This document shows positions 8,535 through 19,400 of a stretch of DNA of 64,000 nt, one piece after another. The DNA comes from Microbacterium salsuginis (GTDB taxonomy: Bacteria > Actinomycetota > Actinomycetes > Actinomycetales > Microbacteriaceae): NCBI RefSeq assembly GCF_012524205.1, contig NZ_JABACI010000004.1, forward strand, positions 558,001-622,000, written 5' to 3'. The position numbers and the translations under genes were made by a program. Each line of letters opens with the position of its first letter. Within the stretch, counting starts at the first letter, position 1. The notes under the pieces are model-generated. The model searched no databases. It saw only the letters and a program-made list of their open reading frames with translations, and had not been told where the DNA came from.

Positions 8535-10781
8535 ATGGATTACGGACACGCCCTCGAGTTCGGTGCGTTCATCACGCCGGCGGCCGCCGACCCGCAGACC
8601 CCGGTCGAGCTGGCGCAGCTGGCCGAGGCATCCGGTCTCGATCTCGTCACCTTCCAGGACCACCCCTATCAGCCGGCGTTCCTCGACACGTGGACGCTCA
8701 TGTCGTTCGTCGCGGCCCGGACCGAGCGCGTCCGCATCTCGCCGAACGTGCTCAACGTGCCGCTGCGTCCGCCGGCCGTCGTGGCACGAGCCGCGGCCAG
8801 CCTCGACCTGCTCTCGGGCGGCCGCTTCGATCTCGGCCTGGGCGCCGGTGGCTTCTGGGACGCGATCGAGGCGATGGGCGGCACGCGCCTGACCCCGGGC
8901 CAGGCGGTGAACGCCCTGGAGGAGGCCATCGACCTCATCCGCGAGCTGTGGCGCACCGACCAGCGCGGCGGCGTCTTCACAGACGGCCGCCACCACCGGG
9001 TGCACGGCGCCAAGCGCGGCCCCCGCCCGGCCCACGACATCCCGATCCTCATCGGCGCCTACAAGCCCCGTATGCTGGCCCTGACCGGGCGCAAGGGCGA
9101 CGGGTGGCTGCCGTCGCTCGGTTACATGCAGCCCGGCGACCTGCAGAAGGGCAACGCGGCGATCGACGAGGCGGCCACGTCCGTCGGCCGCGACCCGCGC
9201 GAGATCCGCCGTCTGCTCAACATCGGTCAGCTCGCCGCCGACCCGGCCGAGTTCGCCGAGCGCCTCGCACGGCTGGCGAGCGAGGACGGCATCGGCACGT
9301 TCATCCTCGCCGCCGACGATCCGCGGCTGCTGCGGTTCTTCGGCGAAGAGGTGGCGCCCGCCACGCGCGAGCTCGTCGCGAAGGAACGTGGCGCCCGCGG
9401 CACGGCGGAGGCGCCGCGGCGCTCGTCCGCGGCACTGTCGGCACGGCGCGCCGGCATCGCGTACGACGACGTGCCGCCAGGCCTGCGCGCGATCGAGCCG
9501 GGCGACTTCGAATACGGCGACGTCCGGGCGACCTACATGCGCGGCGGAGCGCCGGGCATCGTGCTGCAGCCCGAGACGACGGCGCAGGTGGCCGAGGCGC
9601 TCGCGTTCGCGCGGCGGCATCCCGACCTTGCACTCGCGGTGCGCAGCGGCGGGCACGGGATCAGCGGCCGCAGCACCAACGACGGCGGCATCGTGATCGA
9701 CCTGCGGCGCCTCAACGGCATCGAGGTGCTGGACGAGGAGCGGCGGCTGGTGCGCATCGGTCCGGGCGCGCGGTGGGCCGAGGTCGCCGCGGTGCTGGGC
9801 GAGCACGGCTGGGCGCTGACGTCGGGCGATTACGGCGGCGTGGGCGTCGGCGGGCTCGCGACCGCGGGCGGCATCGGGTTCCTCGCACGCGAGCACGGCC
9901 TGACGATCGACCACCTGCGCGCGGCCGAGGTCGTGCTGGCTGACGGATCGATCGTGAGGACGGATGCCACGAACCATGCCGACCTGTTCTGGGCGATCCG
10001 CGGGGCGGGCGCCAACGTCGGCATCGTGACGTCGTTCGAATTCGAGGTGGACGAGGTCGGTCAGGTCGGCTGGGCGCAGCTCGCGTTCCAGGTCGACGAC
10101 ATGGCGGCCTTCCTCGAGGGATACGGCACGATCGTCGAGTCGGCGCCCCGCGACCTCACGGTGTTCCTCCTCGCGGGCGGTCCGCGGCCGGGTCAGCCGC
10201 AGGTCGTCCAGCTCTACGGCCTCGTCGACTCCGACGACCCCGACACGATCATCGCGCGGCTGCAGCCGTTCGCCGAGCTCGCGCCGCTGGTCCAGCAGTC
10301 CGTGCAGCTCACGCCGTACGCGCAGGTCATGGCGAACGCCGACCTGGGTCCGCAGCACGGCTCGGGTGAGCCGCACTCCCGTTCGGGGCTCATCGAGCAC
10401 GTCACGCCCGCCTTCGCCGAGACGGCGGCGGCGATGCTGGCGTCCGGCGCGATCCCGTTCTTCCAGCTGCGCGCCGTCGGCGGCGCCGTCTCGGACGTCG
10501 CCGAGGACGCCACCGCCTACGCGCACCGGTCGGCGAACTTCTCCGTCGTGGCGCTCGGTTCGGACCCGGCGCGTCTCGACGCGCAGTGGCGCGCCCTCGC
10601 CGAGCACACGGCGGGCATGTACCTGAGCTTCGACTCGTCGCTGCGGCCCGAGCGCATCGCCGAGGCGTTCCCGCCGGCGACGCTCGAGCGCCTGCGCGCG
10701 ATCAAGGCGGCGTACGACCCGACGTGCGTCTTGCGCGACAACTTCGCGATCGAGCCCGCCGAGTCGGCCGACGCCGCCTGA
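8535..10781 (+). CDS. Fusion of luciferase-like flavin monooxygenase and BBE-type FAD oxidase
   Basis: 748 residues joining two enzymes usually encoded separately. Residues 1 to about 285 are a luciferase-like (LLM, F420/FMN) TIM-barrel with LSGGRFDLGLGAGGFW and GDGWLPSLGY. A charged linker follows, then about 305-748 form a PCMH/FAD-linked oxidase ending YDPTCVLRDNFAIEP, the berberine-bridge-enzyme C-terminal motif. RSGGHG supplies the His that carries FAD covalently, but the second flavin-linking Cys of bicovalent members is replaced (SGDYGGVGVGG), so the flavin should be mono-covalent. The ATG at 8535 is chosen for GGAGG six bases upstream; ATG 8517 would overlap that site. The frame is continuous with no sign of error. 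Substrate unknown; a sequential two-flavin oxidation is an inference. Confidence 0.85.
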   Translation: MDYGHALEFGAFITPAAADPQTPVELAQLAEASGLDLVTFQDHPYQPAFLDTWTLMSFVAARTERVRISPNVLNVPLRPPAVVARAAASLDLLSGGRFDLGLGAGGFWDAIEAMGGTRLTPGQAVNALEEAIDLIRELWRTDQRGGVFTDGRHHRVHGAKRGPRPAHDIPILIGAYKPRMLALTGRKGDGWLPSLGYMQPGDLQKGNAAIDEAATSVGRDPREIRRLLNIGQLAADPAEFAERLARLASEDGIGTFILAADDPRLLRFFGEEVAPATRELVAKERGARGTAEAPRRSSAALSARRAGIAYDDVPPGLRAIEPGDFEYGDVRATYMRGGAPGIVLQPETTAQVAEALAFARRHPDLALAVRSGGHGISGRSTNDGGIVIDLRRLNGIEVLDEERRLVRIGPGARWAEVAAVLGEHGWALTSGDYGGVGVGGLATAGGIGFLAREHGLTIDHLRAAEVVLADGSIVRTDATNHADLFWAIRGAGANVGIVTSFEFEVDEVGQVGWAQLAFQVDDMAAFLEGYGTIVESAPRDLTVFLLAGGPRPGQPQVVQLYGLVDSDDPDTIIARLQPFAELAPLVQQSVQLTPYAQVMANADLGPQHGSGEPHSRSGLIEHVTPAFAETAAAMLASGAIPFFQLRAVGGAVSDVAEDATAYAHRSANFSVVALGSDPARLDAQWRALAEHTAGMYLSFDSSLRPERIAEAFPPATLERLRAIKAAYDPTCVLRDNFAIEPAESADAA

Positions 10782-10865
10782 GCCGGGACGGCATCGAGCA
10801 GGATTCAGGAAGCGGGATGTCCTCATTGGTGGGCAGAATGTAGGTCGCACCGTCGAGAGGACTCC

Positions 10866-13223
10866 ATGGCCGAGGCATCCGTCCCCCACATCGCCGACAC
10901 CCACTCCGTCATCCGGGTGGTCGGAGCGCGAGAGAACAACCTGAAGAACGTCTCGGTCGAGATCCCGAAGCGGCGCCTCAGCGTCTTCACCGGCGTCAGC
11001 GGCTCGGGCAAGTCGTCGCTGGTGTTCGCCACGATCGCCAACGAGTCGCAGCGGCTCATCAACGAGACGTATCCGACGTTCGTGCAGCAGTTCATGGGGC
11101 AGCTCAACCGGCCCGAGGTCGACGGCCTCGAGAACGTCAGCCCCGCGATCATCGTCGACCAGGAGCGCATGGGCTCCAACTCGCGCTCGACCGTCGGTAC
11201 GGCGACCGACGCGCACGCGATGCTGCGGATCCTGTTCAGCCGCATCGGCGTGCCGCACGTCGGGTCGCCGCAGGCGTTCTCGTTCAACATCCCCTCGGTC
11301 AAGGGCAGCGGCGCGATCACGGTCGAGCGCGGCGGCGCGAAGGGCAAGCCCGAGCACCGGACGTTCGAGATCACCGGTGGCATGTGCCCGCACTGCGAGG
11401 GTCTCGGCGAGGTCAGCGACATCGACCTGGACGAGCTCTTCGACAAGACGAAGTCGCTCGCCGAGGGCGCGCTGACGATCCCCGGGTACAACGTCGACGG
11501 CTGGATGGTGAAGGGATTCACCGAGTCGGGCTTCGTCGACCCGCACAAGCCCATCCAGGACTACACCGAGCAGGAGCGCGCGGACTTCCTCTACAAGGAG
11601 CCGACGAAGGTCAAGATGGCGGGCATCAACATGACCTACGAGGGTCTCGTGCCCAAGATCACGAAGGGGATGCTGCAGAAGGACCGCGACTCGCTGCAGC
11701 CGCACATCCGGGCGTTCGTCGAGCGGGCCGTGAAGTTCATGCCATGCCCCGACTGCGGCGGCACGCGCCTGAACGAAGGCGCGCGGTCGTCGAAGATCGA
11801 CGGCGTGAGCATCGCGGATGCGGCGGCCATGCAGATCACCGACCTCGCCGAGTGGCTCGCCACGATCGGCGACCCCGCCGTGGCGCCCCTGATGGCCGGT
11901 CTGCGCAAGACGATCGGCTCGTTCATCGACATCGGGCTCGGCTACCTCTCGCTGGACCGCGCCGCCGGCACGCTCTCGGGTGGCGAGGCGCAGCGCACCA
12001 AGATGATCCGGCACCTGGGGTCGGCGCTCACCGACGTCACGTACGTGTTCGACGAGCCCACGGCGGGCCTGCACCCCCACGACATCCAGCGCATGAACGA
12101 CCTGCTGCAGCAGCTGCGCGACAAGGGCAACACCGTGCTGGTCGTCGAGCACAAGCCCGAGGTCATCGAGATCGCCGACTACATCGTCGACCTGGGGCCG
12201 GGCGCGGGGCGCGCCGGCGGTGAGATCCAGTACACCGGCGATGTGGCGGGCCTCCGCACCTCGGGCACGATCACGGGCCGGCATCTCGACGACCGCGCAC
12301 GCATCAAGCCCTCGACACGTGCACCCAAGGGGGCGCTCGAGATCCGCGGTGCGACCCAGCACAACCTGCGCGAGGTCGACGTCGACATCCCCCTGGGCAT
12401 CCTCACCGTCGTCACGGGCGTCGCCGGCTCGGGCAAGTCCTCGCTCATCCACGGCAATGTGCCGGCCTTCGACGACGTGGTCGTGGTCGACCAGTCGCCG
12501 ATCAAGGGCTCGCGACGGTCGAGCCCTGCGACCTACACCGGCCTGCTCGACACCATCCGGTCGGCGTTCGCGAAGGCGAACGGAGTCAAGCCGGGCCTGT
12601 TCAGCGCGAACTCCGACGGCGCCTGCATCGCCTGCAAGGGGCTCGGCGTCATCATCACGAACCTCGGCTTCACGCAGAGCGTCGAGACGCTGTGCGAGGT
12701 GTGCGACGGCACCGGCTTCAGCGACGAGGTGCTCGAGTACCGCCTCGACGGGAAGAACATCGCCGAGGTCCTCGCGATGTCGGCGGACGAGGCATCCGTC
12801 TTCTTCACGAAAGGTCCCGCGCACACGACGCTCGCACGCATGATCGACGTCGGCATCGGCTACATCACGCTGGGTCAGGCGCTGAACACCCTCTCGGGCG
12901 GCGAGCGGCAGCGGCTCAAGCTCGCGATCTCGATGGCCAAGAAGGGTGCGATCTACGTGCTCGACGAGCCGACGACCGGTCTGCATCTGGCCGACGTGCA
13001 GAACATGCTCGGGATGCTGGACCGCCTGGTCGAAGCCGGCAACAGCGTCATCGTGATCGAGCATCATCAGGCGGTCATGGCGCACGCCGACTGGATCATC
13101 GATCTCGGCCCGGGCGCCGGACACGACGGTGGCGAGATCGTCTTCCAGGGGACCCCGGCCGACCTCGTCGCGAACGGCGCGACGCTGACGGCGCAGCACC
13201 TGCGCGAGTACGTGGCGGGCTGA
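10866..13223 (+). CDS. UvrA-like ABC ATPase lacking the UvrB-binding domain
   Basis: 785 residues against about 950 for canonical UvrA. It keeps both ABC halves: Walker A GVSGSGKSS (residues 43-51) and GVAGSGKSS, signatures LSGGEAQR and LSGGERQR, and D-loops FDEPTAGLHP and LDEPTTGLHL. CPHC, CPDC, CIAC and CEVC pairs serve as zinc-module Cys. The stretch that normally follows LFSRIGVPHVG and binds UvrB is missing, as in class II UvrA (UvrA2 or DrrC-like) proteins tied to resistance to DNA-binding drugs. GAGAGGA precedes the ATG. It is not the housekeeping uvrA, and no resistance or transporter gene is adjacent. Confidence 0.9.
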   Translation: MAEASVPHIADTHSVIRVVGARENNLKNVSVEIPKRRLSVFTGVSGSGKSSLVFATIANESQRLINETYPTFVQQFMGQLNRPEVDGLENVSPAIIVDQERMGSNSRSTVGTATDAHAMLRILFSRIGVPHVGSPQAFSFNIPSVKGSGAITVERGGAKGKPEHRTFEITGGMCPHCEGLGEVSDIDLDELFDKTKSLAEGALTIPGYNVDGWMVKGFTESGFVDPHKPIQDYTEQERADFLYKEPTKVKMAGINMTYEGLVPKITKGMLQKDRDSLQPHIRAFVERAVKFMPCPDCGGTRLNEGARSSKIDGVSIADAAAMQITDLAEWLATIGDPAVAPLMAGLRKTIGSFIDIGLGYLSLDRAAGTLSGGEAQRTKMIRHLGSALTDVTYVFDEPTAGLHPHDIQRMNDLLQQLRDKGNTVLVVEHKPEVIEIADYIVDLGPGAGRAGGEIQYTGDVAGLRTSGTITGRHLDDRARIKPSTRAPKGALEIRGATQHNLREVDVDIPLGILTVVTGVAGSGKSSLIHGNVPAFDDVVVVDQSPIKGSRRSSPATYTGLLDTIRSAFAKANGVKPGLFSANSDGACIACKGLGVIITNLGFTQSVETLCEVCDGTGFSDEVLEYRLDGKNIAEVLAMSADEASVFFTKGPAHTTLARMIDVGIGYITLGQALNTLSGGERQRLKLAISMAKKGAIYVLDEPTTGLHLADVQNMLGMLDRLVEAGNSVIVIEHHQAVMAHADWIIDLGPGAGHDGGEIVFQGTPADLVANGATLTAQHLREYVAG

Positions 13224-13243
13224 ACCTGCCGACGCCGCCGAGG

Positions 13244-13263
13244 CATGGGTGATTGTCCCCATG
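13244..13263. promoter_or_regulatory. Palindrome upstream of giant gene A (copy 1)
   Basis: CATGGG and CCCATG flank eight bases (TGATTGTC). The same site recurs at 19559 upstream of giant gene B, at a similar distance before the -10 box, inside otherwise diverged spacer. That conservation suggests a protein-binding operator rather than chance. Confidence 0.5.
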
Positions 13264-13337
13264 GAATGCCCCTGATCAGGCAGATTACGCTCGTGGGTGT
13301 GGGCGCATGCCGTCCGTTCGCACACCACGCGACGGGT

Positions 13338-13343
13338 TAGGCT
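13338..13343 (+). promoter_or_regulatory. -10 box for giant gene A
   Basis: TAGGCT in the context GGGTTAGGCTGAG, conserved at 19653-19658. It predicts a leader of about 90 bases before the ATG at 13440. No clear -35. Confidence 0.5.
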
Positions 13344-13439
13344 GAGGCGTTCCCCTGGGCTCGTGGGGTAGTCCTGGGACGCCTCACGTCGGTCGGTGCG
13401 CGAAGGCGCACGATGCCCCAGAGGAGGCGGCGTTTCTTC

Positions 13440-16400
13440 ATGAGGTTGTTCGCTGGGCTTCGTGCGCGCCCTCGTGCGCTCGCGTCCGCAGGTGCGGTCA
13501 CGGCGGCGGCGGTCGTCGTCACGACGCTCGCGTTCATCTACGAAGGGCTTCCCACCACCGAAGTCGACCTGCACGACGGCGGGGTCTGGGTGACGAAGGA
13601 GTCCGCGCTGCTCGTGGGCCACTTCAACCACGAGTCCCAGGTGCTGGACGCCGGGCTCCGCACGGTGAGCGACGACTACGACATCCTTCAGTCCGGGTCG
13701 ACGGTGCTCGTCATGGACGAGGCCGATTCGACGCTCGCGGTCGTCGATCCCGCGAACGTCGCGCTCGGCGAGCCGGTCGACCTCCCCGGTGCGGCGAAGG
13801 CCGTCCTCGGCGGGCAGACCCTCGCGGTGCTCGACACGGCCTCGGGCGATCTCTGGGTCGCGCCCGCGCAGAGCGCCGGCTCGTTGAAGGTGCAGGGGAA
13901 CGACCCCCTCGTGAACCTCGGCAAGGGGGCGGATGCCGCGGTCGGCGTCGACGGCACGGTGTACGCCGTCGCCCCCGCGAGCGGTGAGGTCGTCATCGTG
14001 CGCACCGACGCCGAGGGTGAGCCGGCCGAGCCCGAGCGGCGCACCGTCGAGGGCCTGCCCGAGGCCGCGGCGGCCTCGATCACGGTGGTGGGCGACCAGC
14101 CGGTCGTGCTCGACGCCGACACCGGCACCGTCTACCTGAACGGAAGCCAGGTCCCCGTGAAGGGCGCGACGGTGCTCCAGCAGCCGTCCACGGCAGCCGA
14201 TGTCGTCGCGGTGGCCACGTCCTCGCAGCTCGTGAACGTCCCCCTCGACGGCTCGAAGCCGCAAGAGGTCGATGCCGGGGGTGAGGGATCCCCGGCCCCG
14301 CCGGTGTTCCTCGACGGCTGCACCTACGCGGCGTGGAGCGGCTCGGGCAGGTTCCTCCGCGATTGCGCGGGCGACGCCGACGACCTCGAGACCGACGTCG
14401 CGGGCATCGAGCCCACATCGGTGCTGCGCTTCCGAGTGAACCGCGACGTCATCGTGCTCAACGACGTCATCGGCGGTGCGACGTGGATGGCCGCCGAGGA
14501 TCTGCGCCGCGTCGACAACTGGGAGGAGATCACCCCGCCGGAGGGTGAATCCGAGGAGGACGAGCGCACATCGGAGGACACCACCGAGACGACGCTGCCC
14601 GAGCGCTCCGACGTCAACACGCCCCCGACGGCCGCCGACGACGACTTCGGGGTGCGCCCGGGACGGACCACGATGCTGGCCGTGCTCGACAACGACAGCG
14701 ATCCGGACGGCGACATCCTGACCGCGCGTGTGACCGGCGACGGACCGTCCTTCGGCGAGATCCAGGCTGTCGAGAACGGGCGCGCGCTGCAGATCGCGGT
14801 GCCCGAGGATGCCACGGGCTCTACGAGCTTCACGTACGAGATCACCGACGGCCGTGGCGGCTCCGACACCGCGACAGTGGATCTGACGGTCCACGGGTGG
14901 GACGTCAACGAGGCCCCGAAGGCGAAGCGCGTGACGACCGTGGCCGTGGAGGCCGGCGGCGTCGTGACGTACAACCTGCTGCCGGACTGGTACGACCCGG
15001 ACGGCGACGACGTCTTCCTCAAGTCGGCCGTCGCCGCGGACGGCGACGAGTCCGACTTCACCTCGGACGGACGTGTCACGTTCCGCGCGGTCGGAGGGAC
15101 GCAGGGGCGCAAGGACGTGCCGGTCGTCGTGTCGGACGGCACGGACGACGCGACCGGCGATGTGCGGTTCGACGTCAAGCCGATCGGCACGACGGTGCCG
15201 GTGACCAACGCCGACTACGTCGTCGTGCGCGCGGGCCAGACCGCGACGGTGTCGCCGCTGCTCAACGACGTCAGCTCGACCCGGGAGCCGCTGCGGCTCG
15301 CGCGCGTGGACGAGGTGGACGGCGCGACCATCGCACCGGACTACCCGAACAAGACCTTCTCGTTCCGTGCCGACACGGCGGGGACGTACTACGTGCAGTA
15401 CCTCGTCGCAGCGGGTGTCCAGCCGGTCCCTGGCCTCGTGCGCGTCGATGTGATCGAGCAGGGCGAGACCGACCTCCCGCCGGTCGCGGTGCGCGATGTC
15501 GCACTGCTGCCGAGCGGCGGCGAGGTGCTGGTCGATGTGCTGCAGAACGACAGCGACCCGAACGGCGGCATCCTCGTCGTCCAGTCGGTGACGGTTGAGC
15601 CGGGCGCGGGGATCGCGGTGGCCGTGCTCAACCACGAGACGCTGCGAATCACCGACCAGGCCGCGCTGGCGCAGCAGGTGCGCGTGTCGTACCGCATCTC
15701 GAACGGGTCGCAGCAGGCCGAGGCCGATGTGATCGTCATCCCGGTGCCGGCGCCCGCTCAGCTGCGCCCGCCGGTTGCCAACGACGACACGGCGGTGGTG
15801 CGCGCGGGCGATGTCGTGACGATCCCGGTGCTCGACAACGACTACCACCCCAACAACGACGCGATGCACGTCGCGCCGCAGCTCGTCGAACCGCTCCCTG
15901 AGCCGGAGTCGGGCGAGATCTTCGTCTCGCAGGACACCGTCCGCTTCCGCGCGTCGGACGAGCCGGGCACGGTGTACGCCACGTACGAGGTCGTCGACAG
16001 CACGGGCCAGAAGGACGCCGGCTACATCACGATCCAGGTGGTGCCGGTCAATGCCGAGACCAACGCGGTTCCACGCCCGCGCGACATCACGTCGCGCGTG
16101 CTGAGCGGCAGCCGCGTGCGCATCGGGGTGCCGCTGGACGGCATCGACGGCGACGGCGACTCCGTCGAACTGGTCGGCGTCGATACGCCGCCGGGGAAGG
16201 GCCGGATCGTCGAGACCGGCTCGGATTACCTGGTGTACGAGGCGTTCGGAGACACCGCGGGCGTCGACGGCTTCACCTACCGTGTGCGCGACCGCCTCGG
16301 CGCGGAGGCGACCGCGACGATCCGCGTCGGCATCGCGCCGCCCGAGTCGGCGAACCAGTCGCCCTACGCCGTGAAGGACTCCGTCGTCATGCGCCCGGGT

Positions 16401-19400
16401 CGCAGCGTCGCCGTTCCCGTGATGGCGAACGACTCCGACCCCGACGGCGACCGCATCGACCTGATCTCGAACGCCCTCGTGCTGTCCGATGAAGACGGCC
16501 TCGAAGCTGAGGTCAAGGGCGGCCGCGTCGTCGTGACCTCACCCGATCAGCCGGTCGAGACGTCGCTGCAGTACTCCATCAAGGACGAGCGCGGCGCGCG
16601 AGCCACCGCCGTGCTGCAGATCACCGTCGCCGAAGACGTGCCGCTGCTTCCGCCGATCGCGCGCGACGACTATGTCCGTGCCGCGGACGTCGAGGACGGC
16701 CTGGCCGACGTGGACGTGCTGGGCAATGACGAGGACCCGGACGGCACGATCGACGCGCTGACGGTGACGATCGCGGATGCCGCGACCCGCGTCCGCGCCG
16801 ACGGCACGGTGCAGGTCACCCTGCGCGACGACTCGCAGCTCATCCAGTACACGCTCACCGACGAGGACGGGAACGAGGCATCCGCCTTCATCCACGTTCC
16901 CGGACTCCTGAAGCTGCCGCCGACGCTGACGACCACGGCGCCGATCGAGGTGCGCAGCGGCGAGACCATCGAGATCCCGCTGTCGGAGCACGTGCGAGCC
17001 GTTGACGGCGGCCGCGTGATCGTCACCGAGGCGGCGAAGGTCACTGCTGCGCACAGCAACGGGGCCTCGCTCATCAAGGACGAGGCGACGCTGGTCTATA
17101 CATCCGCCTCGGACTACTTCGGAGACGACGCGATCACGTTCGAGGTCACGGACGGCACGGGCCCCGACGACCCCGCGGGGCGCACGGCGACACTGACCCT
17201 GCCGATCACGGTCCTGCCGCCCGAGAACCAGCAGCCCACCTTCGCGAACGGGCAGATGGACGTCGCACCGGGCGAAGAAGCGAGCAGTCTCGACCTGGCG
17301 GCACTGACGGACGACCCCGACCCCGACGACCTCGCCGGCATGCAGTACGAGATCGTGGGCGGCTCTCCGGACGGCATGACGGCGTCGATCGAGGGCGGCG
17401 AGCTGCGCGTGAGCGCCGCAGCCGACACACCGAAGGGCAGCGCGGCGACGATCGCGCTGCGCATCACCGACGGCGTCACGGACCCGGTCGACGGTTCGGT
17501 GAACGTGCGCGTCACGGCGTCGACGCGGCCCCTGCCCACCGCGAACGACGACGTGATCGACGAGGCGCACCAGGGCAAGACCCAGAATGTGGCCGTGCTC
17601 GCGAATGACTTCAACCCGTTCGAGGGTGACGGCAAGCCGCTCAAGATCACGACGGCATCCGTCGACACCGGTGACGGCACCGCCAAGGTGACGGGTGAGA
17701 GCATCGAGGTGACGCCGGACGAGTCGTTCTTCGGCACGATGGTGGTGCGCTATCGCGTGCAGGATGCCACGGCCGACGTCGACCGCGAGGTCGAGGGCCG
17801 GATCCGGCTCACGGTGCAGGGGCGGCCCGACGCGCCGGGAACGCCGACGGTGTCGAGCGTGCAGGATCGCACCGTCGTGATGTCGTGGACGCCGCCGGCC
17901 GACAACGGGGCGGAGATCACGGGGTACACCGTCTCGTCCACCTCCGGGGCGTACTCCAAGAAGTGCCCGGCGACGACATGCACGCTCGACGGTCTGACCA
18001 ACAACGTCGAGTACAACTTCACGGTGATCGCGACGAACCGCGTCGGCGACTCCGACCCGTCGGCCCCGTCGGCGACGGCGCGTCCCGACGCACGGCCCGA
18101 CACTCCGCAGGCGCCCACACTCGGGTTCGGCGACCGCAGCCTGAAGGTGGCGTGGGTGACCCCGCCGACCCCCGGGTCTCCGGTGGAGTCCTTCAACCTG
18201 CAGATCTCGCCGGCACCGCCGTCCGGCGTGTCGCTGAAGGCGCAGGTCACGGGCAACAGCCTCGTGTGGGAGGGGCTCGAGAACGGCGTCTCGTACCAGG
18301 TGCAGGTGCAGGCGGTGAACCGCGCGCCCGAGCCGTCGAGCTGGAGTGCCTGGTCGCTCGGCGAGATCCCGGCGAAGGCGCCTGATGCGCCGGCCGCCCC
18401 CACGATGAACCGTCTCGACCCCGTCGGCAGCCAGTCGCAGCTCGAAGTGGTGTGGACCCCGCCCGCCAGCAACGGAGACGCCATCTCGGCCTATCAGGTT
18501 CAGGTGCTGCACGGTGGAGCGGTCACGAACACGATCGACGTGAGCGGCAGCGCCACTCGTCAGGTCGTCAACGTGCCGAATTCGACGACGAGCTACGCGT
18601 TCAAGGTCCGAGCGCAGAACAAGGCGGGCTGGGGTGCGTGGAGCGCAGCGTCCGAGCCGATGCGGGCCGTCGGCGTGCCCGGGTCGCCGACGAACGTGAC
18701 GCTGTCTACCCCGGATCCTGACAGCTCGGTGCTGGTGACGTACACGAACGCTCCGGGCAACGGTACGGACCAGTCCGAGATGAGCTACGAGTACTCGCTG
18801 AACAACGGCCCGTGGATGGCGCTGTTGAACGGCAACAAGATCAGCGGCCTCTCGACGTCGACCGACTACACCGTCCGCATGCGCGCGAGCGTGCGGTACG
18901 GAACCATCGATTTCGATGACGGCTACAGCTACTCCAGCGAGCCGTCGGCGGTGTCGAACAGCGTGCGGCCGTACGGCCCCGTCAACACGCCGGGAGCCAG
19001 CGCATCGGCGAACGGCACGACCATCACCTACTCGTGGTCGGCGCCCGCCGACAACGGCCGCACGATCCAAGTGATGCAGGTGAACATCAACGGCGAGGGC
19101 TGGAAGAACGTCGGCCGGACCGGCAGCGAGTCGCGGAGTCTCGGCTACAGCACGACGAGCAGCATCCAGGTCAAGGCGATGGACACCGAGGGCCAGTGGT
19201 CCGCGGTCGCCACCGCCTCGGCCACGACGATGGCGCGGCCGCAGCCGACGGCGACGACGGCGAAGGGCGCGTCCGGCTACTGGCCGGGTCAATGCGAGCA
19301 CTCGTCATGCGCGCGGATCTCGGTGGATGTCACGAACTTCGCCGCGGGCAATTACCAGGTCCGGTGCAACGACAACGAACCCTCGGACGGCCCTGGCACC

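Noticed and set aside
7791..15869. Open frame of nearly 2,700 codons on the minus strand opposite tag, the fusion oxidase, the UvrA-like gene and giant gene A
   Set aside because: Antisense frame produced by high GC in the third positions of genuine + strand genes. Its translation is an Arg/His/Asp-rich sequence without domains.
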